39,230 bases of DNA, from contig JAFEFF010000003.1 of assembly GCA_018240745.1 (NCBI GenBank), positions 1 to 39,230 on the forward strand. The letters run 5' to 3'. The position numbers and the translations under genes are program-made. The notes under the pieces are model-generated. The model did not search any database and was not told the origin of the DNA. It was given only the letters and a program-made list of their open reading frames with translations. Below are positions 36,014 to 39,230 of the stretch, in pieces. This DNA is from Pseudomonadota bacterium (GTDB taxonomy: Bacteria > Pseudomonadota > Alphaproteobacteria > Reyranellales > Reyranellaceae). Each line of letters starts with the position of its first letter. The first letter of the stretch is position 1.

Positions 36014-36418
36014 ATGTGTGACTATTCCCTCGAACTGTATCGTTCTGTTCCCGCCGCTGTTGGCGAGTCCTACAAACTCGTGCGCTTTGGTACCGGCTCC
36101 ATGGGCTTTGCCGCCGGCACCAGCTGCGACACCGCCGCCTGCGTTCCGGCCGGCGCCCATTTGCGTCTCGAAGGCATCGATGAGGCTCTGCAACAGACCC
36201 TGGGCATCGGTGCCTCGGAAGAGGTCGTGATGAGCCGCCTCGAGGGCGGCCTGCACAAGGACGCCGTGCGCTTCGCCAACGGCCGCGAGATCTCGCTGCA
36301 GAGCCTGAACCCGGGCCTGACGGCGACGATGTTCGTGCCGCTGCCGGACCTCGGCCTGGATAGGCTCGACAAGGTCGCGGATGAGATAGAAGAGTCGCGC
36401 GATCTGATCGAGGCCTGA
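36014..36418 (+). CDS. Conserved hypothetical protein starting MCDYSL, 134 aa
   Basis: A soluble protein with no signal or membrane segment, beginning MCDYSLELYRSVPAAVGESY. It has three cysteines (Cys2, and two in GTSCDTAACVPAG) and a beta-rich middle, followed by LHKDAVRFANGREISLQSLNPGL. From memory, proteins with the MCDYSL opening occur in Bradyrhizobium and relatives without an assigned role. GGAGGG at 35999-36004 is a good ribosome site. It sits between the RNase and yacG genes, where most relatives have nothing, and is followed by a strong hairpin at 36430-36457, so it may be an independent transcription unit. Confidence 0.75.
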   Translation: MCDYSLELYRSVPAAVGESYKLVRFGTGSMGFAAGTSCDTAACVPAGAHLRLEGIDEALQQTLGIGASEEVVMSRLEGGLHKDAVRFANGREISLQSLNPGLTATMFVPLPDLGLDRLDKVADEIEESRDLIEA

Positions 36419-36429
36419 CGATCGATGAA

Positions 36430-36457
36430 GGGCTGCCCGGCTCAGGTCGGGCAGCCC
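36430..36457 (+). terminator. Strong hairpin after the MCDYSL gene
   Basis: GGGCTGCCCG (36430-36439) pairs perfectly with CGGGCAGCCC (36448-36457) around an eight-base loop, 11 bases after the stop codon. There is no T tract. It lies 46 bases ahead of the chosen yacG start, and argues against an in-frame start at 36425, which would put the hairpin inside the coding region. Confidence 0.65.
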
Positions 36458-36502
36458 ACCCCTGTTGACGGTGCGGTCGGCCCGCGCGACGTTCATATCG
36501 TC

Positions 36503-36724
36503 ATGAAATCGGACCGACCCGTACCGCTGCGTGCCGTCAGGACCCAGGCCCAGTGCCCGGTCTGCGGCAGGCCCGCCGACGAGAAATACCGACCCTTCTG
36601 TTCCAAGCGCTGCGCCGACATCGACCTGGGCCGCTGGCTGAAGGAAAGTTATCGCGTGCCCACCGACGAGAACCCGGGCGATGGCGACGAGGCCACCTCG
36701 CGGCCAACTGGACAGGGACGTTGA
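36503..36724 (+). CDS. yacG: YacG, zinc-binding DNA gyrase inhibitor family
   Basis: A 73-residue zinc-finger protein. The four ligands are in CPVCGRP and FCSKRCADIDLGRW, followed by the standard YacG sequence LKESYRVP and an acidic tail. YacG is reported to bind the gyrase B C-terminal region and inhibit the enzyme. Start ATG 36503 is chosen because the in-frame ATG 36425 would place a strong hairpin inside the gene. It ends the conserved block that began at murA. Confidence 0.92.
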   Translation: MKSDRPVPLRAVRTQAQCPVCGRPADEKYRPFCSKRCADIDLGRWLKESYRVPTDENPGDGDEATSRPTGQGR

Positions 36725-36757
36725 CCCGTCCTATACAGCCGCCCGCCAACACGGCGC

Positions 36758-36833
36758 GCCCAGGTAGCTCAGTTGGTAGAGCATGCGACTGAAAATCGCA
36801 GTGTCGGTGGTTCGACTCCGCCCCTGGGCACCA
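36758..36833 (+). tRNA. tRNA-Phe (GAA)
   Basis: A 76-base gene with acceptor stem GCCCAGG/CCTGGGC, D arm AGCTCAGTTGGTAGAGC, anticodon loop CTGAAAA (anticodon GAA), T arm GGTTCGACTCC, discriminator A and encoded CCA. All stems pair. It lies 33 bases after yacG. Confidence 0.97.
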
Positions 36834-36905
36834 TTCCTTTATTTCAAGCACTTGCAGAAGATCGGTTCGCGAAGCTGAACCGGTTGGCGGCCTGGCAAAG
36901 GGATA

Positions 36906-37805
36906 TCAGTCGTACCGAACGACGAGCTCGATATCCCCCAACCTCAGCGTGGATCCTGGGGTCAGAGGCTCCGGCAAGGCGCCGGCGGCGATCGGTTTGC
37001 TATCGATAGCGGTACCGTTGGTCGATCCCATATCCTCGATCCGCAGATTGTTGTCGTTGCCCACGCTCAATCGCGCGTGACGTCTGGAAACCGACGCATG
37101 CAGCAGGACGACATCGCATTGAGCGGAGTCCCTCCCGATCAGGACAGCTTGATTCCGTTTCGCGAGCGCATCGAAATCGAGGTCGAAGCCGAATTTGTGG
37201 CCCCGCAGATCGGCGCCGCGAAAGCGGAATGTGCCGCGCAGGGGCATCGCCGTCCTGGTCAGGGTGGGAGCGCTTTCGCGGGCGTGAATCCTGTAGATGT
37301 GGAGAGGCCGGCTGACGTGCTTGGCCCGGTGCTCGCCGCCATCGACGTAAGCATAGTCGTCCTGCAACTCGGTCACGTCGCGCACCGCGCGCGAGACGGC
37401 GATCCCACCTGGTTCAGCCAGTACCTGAATTCGCTCCGCCAGGTTTACGCCGTCGCCGAAGATATCGTGACCGGCGTCGTCGATGATGATTTCGCCGACA
37501 TGGACGCCGATGCGGAACAGCAGCCGCTGCTCCTGGGCAAGGCCGTCGTTGAAGCGTGCCATGCGCTCCTGGATGGCGATGGCTGCTTTGACGGCCGTAA
37601 CAGCCGACTCGAACTGGGCGAGCATGGAATCGCCCGTGCTGTGAACCAGCACGCCGCCGGCGCTTTCGATGGTAGGTTGCCAGATTCGCGAGCGGACGGC
37701 CCGAAGGTGCTCGAACGTCAGGTCTTCCTCTCGCTCGACGAGTCGGACGAACCCCGCAACGTCAGCATGCAGGATCGCAGACAACCGCCATTCGGATCGC
37801 GCCAT
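36906..37805 (-). CDS. Class III nucleotide cyclase-like domain fused to FHA domain
   Basis: A 299-residue soluble protein. Residues ~1-170 resemble a class III cyclase: ILHADVAGFVRL and HSTGDSMLAQF supply the two metal aspartates and GDGVNLAERIQV the Asn/Arg pair. The Lys of the usual KxxGD motif is replaced by His (HSTGD), so base recognition is altered or activity lost. Residues ~215-299 form a FHA phosphothreonine-binding domain with LIGRDSAQCDVVL, SVSRRHARL and DMGSTNGT. This combination suggests recruitment to phosphorylated partners. No Ser/Thr kinase is in the window. It converges on tRNA-Phe. Confidence 0.9.
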   Translation of the reverse strand: MARSEWRLSAILHADVAGFVRLVEREEDLTFEHLRAVRSRIWQPTIESAGGVLVHSTGDSMLAQFESAVTAVKAAIAIQERMARFNDGLAQEQRLLFRIGVHVGEIIIDDAGHDIFGDGVNLAERIQVLAEPGGIAVSRAVRDVTELQDDYAYVDGGEHRAKHVSRPLHIYRIHARESAPTLTRTAMPLRGTFRFRGADLRGHKFGFDLDFDALAKRNQAVLIGRDSAQCDVVLLHASVSRRHARLSVGNDNNLRIEDMGSTNGTAIDSKPIAAGALPEPLTPGSTLRLGDIELVVRYD

Positions 37806-38284
37806 GGTGACCCAACTCAGGAAGGAGACGCCGGTTTGTTGCGCCTCGATGGTCGAGACTCAGCCGGGAGCGGTAAGCGCTCGTATTCATCGCACATGAG
37901 CGTCTGGATTGCCATACGGCTCGCCCTAACTTGATCGGCCTTGTTGGAACGGCGGACATGACGAAGCCCGCCGAAGGAGCTAGCGGGAGGAAGGTTCAGC
38001 CTCGAGTTTGCCGCGGTGCTGTGCCGAATCCCACACACGGCACTCGAGAGATATCGTAGTGTTACATTGCCGGTGCGCGGTCTTGGCCTCGCGCGTAATT
38101 TGGCGGGCGCATGGCCGCAATAGTCGCTGCAGATGTGGGCCAACCCTGAGTCTCGTAAAGTTTGCTGTCGCGCCGCCGCGCCAACGGCGGTGGTCCAAGA
38201 GCCTGCGAGGCGTGCCGGAGCGTGCGGCCCGCGATTCTAGTGAGTGAGCCGTCATATGGGTGTCTGTCGAAAGGAAGGCCCGTC
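37806..38284. other. 479-base region without a recognisable gene
   Basis: This region lies between the FHA-cyclase start and the HExxH gene start. Short open frames on both strands show no family resemblance and no ribosome sites. CCCGC/GCGGG around 37967-37987 could form a weak hairpin. The promoters of both flanking genes must be here, but I cannot name elements with confidence. Composition is somewhat more mixed than in the neighbouring genes, as expected near mobile DNA. Confidence 0.5.
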
Positions 38285-38923
38285 ATGAGCATGAAAGATC
38301 GAGTTCTCGCTCTCTTGAGAGGCCATGAAGCTGCCCGGATTCGCTTCAAGGTTCCTTCGGCAAGTGTGCCGGTTACGATCAATCATCTGAGTTTCTTGAT
38401 GGTGGCGAACGCCATGGTGGCGGGAAAGATCGGTGTTACGCCATTCGTTGCGACGGCGCGCGCGCTTGCCGAATACCACCAGCCCGCCGGTCCCACGGCC
38501 CCTTCGACGGGCCAGCTAATGGTTCCCCCGATCCTGGGACGCATCGATGAGGCCGCCGTGCTGCACGAAAGCACCCACGCTTTCTTCGACCTGACGAGTT
38601 CCAACATCCTGGCCACGGAGGAAGAGGCTGTCTGCTATATCGTGACTGCGCTCTACCATCGGATGACCGGCCTGACGCCGATGCGTTGGACGGGAGGGGA
38701 GCCGTTTATTTCCGCCAAGGCCGTGGCCGATGCCTTGTTGAGTCAATACCAGGCCGGTGTCGTGCCCGTACCGACGGTCGATGCCGGTGCTTTCCGGACC
38801 CTCATGCTCGCCGTCGCGACAAATCCAACATATTTGATTCCAACGTCGCTCACGTCAGGCACGCCGGCGGGGTTGTTCGGCGGCTTCTTGGGCGGACCGG
38901 TCCGCTACGTGCACAATGGCTAG
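38285..38923 (+). CDS. Orphan protein with HExxH zincin-like motif, 212 aa
   Basis: I do not recognise the family. The core is VLHESTHAFFDL (His94, Glu95, His98), an HExxH motif, followed 14-16 residues after His98 by EEEAVCYI (Glu112-114), a spacing that could supply the third ligand of a gluzincin-type site. The first 60 residues contain two mildly hydrophobic helices, and the end is Gly-rich (FGGFLGGPVRYVHNG). There is no signal peptide. ATG 38285 has GGAAGG a few bases upstream. The stop lies right against the left end of an IS1182-type element, so the original gene may have been longer. Metallopeptidase activity is an inference from the motif only. Confidence 0.65.
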   Translation: MSMKDRVLALLRGHEAARIRFKVPSASVPVTINHLSFLMVANAMVAGKIGVTPFVATARALAEYHQPAGPTAPSTGQLMVPPILGRIDEAAVLHESTHAFFDLTSSNILATEEEAVCYIVTALYHRMTGLTPMRWTGGEPFISAKAVADALLSQYQAGVVPVPTVDAGAFRTLMLAVATNPTYLIPTSLTSGTPAGLFGGFLGGPVRYVHNG

Positions 38924-39230
38924 GAGCCTGTCTGAGAATTGAGTGGCGTGATCGCAGGAAATCTGAATCCTGTAGTTCTCATGAGCAAAGGTTTTCGTCT
39001 TTGGAAGATCGATGAAGTGCAGCTTCTGCCGGCGAGCGTGCAGGACTACGTGCCGTCGGATGACCTGTCGCATCTGATCGTGGGGCTGGTGAGAGAGAGC
39101 CTGGACCTTTCGCCGATCGTCGTCAGCTACCGGAGCGTGGCGGGCCAGCCGCCGTTCGATCCGCGTCTGATGACGGCCCTGCTGCTGCACGGCTACGCGA
39201 GCGGGATCTACTCGTCGCGGCGGATCGCGC
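38924..39230 (+). mobile_element. Left part of an IS1182-family insertion sequence (cut by window edge)
   Basis: The sequence from about 38924 (GAGCCTGTCTGAGAATTGAG) to the transposase start at 38981 looks like the short left end of an IS1182-type element; such ends often begin with a GxxCTGTCTGAGAA-like repeat. The boundary is approximate because the right end is outside the window, so inverted repeat and target duplication cannot be compared. Confidence 0.6.
38981..39230 (+). CDS. IS1182-family transposase, N-terminal part
   Basis: The frame is open from ATG 38981 to the window end (83 codons). It begins MSKGFRLWKIDEVQLLPASV and continues with VPSDDLSHLIVGLVRESLDL, GQPPFDPRLMTALLLHGYAS and GIYSSRRIA. 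This is the conserved N-terminal region of IS1182-type DDE transposases, upstream of the catalytic domain. No frameshift is seen in the visible part, so the copy may be intact. Confidence 0.88.
   Translation, partial: MSKGFRLWKIDEVQLLPASVQDYVPSDDLSHLIVGLVRESLDLSPIVVSYRSVAGQPPFDPRLMTALLLHGYASGIYSSRRIA

Noticed and set aside
36425..36502. Earlier start for yacG
   Set aside because: It places a perfect 10-bp hairpin inside the gene and adds 26 residues not seen in the family.
37077..37934. 285-residue plus-strand frame opposite the FHA-cyclase gene
   Set aside because: It is antisense to a clearly recognised two-domain protein and resembles no family.
1..39230. CRISPR array, prophage, toxin-antitoxin pair or defence island
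   Set aside because: I found no regularly spaced repeats, phage structural genes, toxin-antitoxin-like pairs or restriction/defence proteins on either strand.

Overview
The window is about 39 kb of high-GC DNA with tightly packed, often overlapping genes (ATGA and GTGA stop/start overlaps). The gene set and order point to an alphaproteobacterium of the Rhodospirillales/Rhizobiales type. The strongest markers are the block murA - DUF2948 - hisG - hisD - UPF0262 - LMW phosphatase - infA - maf - RNase E/G - yacG - tRNA-Phe, adenylate cyclase/TolB/TPR signalling proteins, and FNR/FixK-type boxes. A Reyranella-like organism is a guess from general resemblance only.

Layout. (1) 1-5438: a perfect FNR-type box, a 60-residue protein, and a tripartite exporter (HlyD adaptor, double-ATPase/permease fusion of the RbbA type, second ABC-2 permease). 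(2) 5547-7319: class III cyclase/TolB/TPR protein. (3) 7620-13760: a five-gene branched-chain-type ABC importer with an AmiC/UrtA-like binding protein, followed by an amidase whose Lys96/Ser171/Ser195 fall at the numbers I recall for the Rhodococcus enantioselective amidase. This looks like an amide uptake and hydrolysis unit. (4) 13972-17494: nnrS divergent from ubiT-ubiU-ubiV (oxygen-independent ubiquinone synthesis), with an FNR/FixK-type box between them. (5) 17495-18016: IS5-type transposase remnant, hairpin terminator and tRNA(CAU). (6) 18049-21370: OmpR-type regulator divergent from a hybrid histidine kinase and an Hpt protein. (7) 21414-24953: tandem-hotdog thioesterase divergent from an enoyl-CoA hydratase-like protein and an AtuA-like protein. 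(8) 25085-28134: HXXEE membrane protein, small basic protein, dcd, murA. (9) 28138-29949: TSUP permease divergent from a persulfide-dioxygenase-like enzyme whose 3' end is frameshifted, with a perfect 16-bp palindrome in the shared promoter region. This sulfur cassette interrupts the murA-to-yacG block. (10) 30049-36833: the rest of that block, ending in tRNA-Phe. (11) 36906-39230: FHA-cyclase protein, an orphan HExxH protein and the start of an IS1182-type element cut by the window edge.

Common thread. Two regions, the exporter operon and nnrS/ubiTUV, each have a good FNR/FixK-type box placed to activate transcription, which suggests a coordinated low-oxygen response. I see no CRISPR array, prophage or defence island. 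The most unusual items are the FNR-box exporter with its small leader protein, the nnrS/ubiTUV control region, the frameshifted sulfur gene, and the HExxH protein abutting an insertion sequence.
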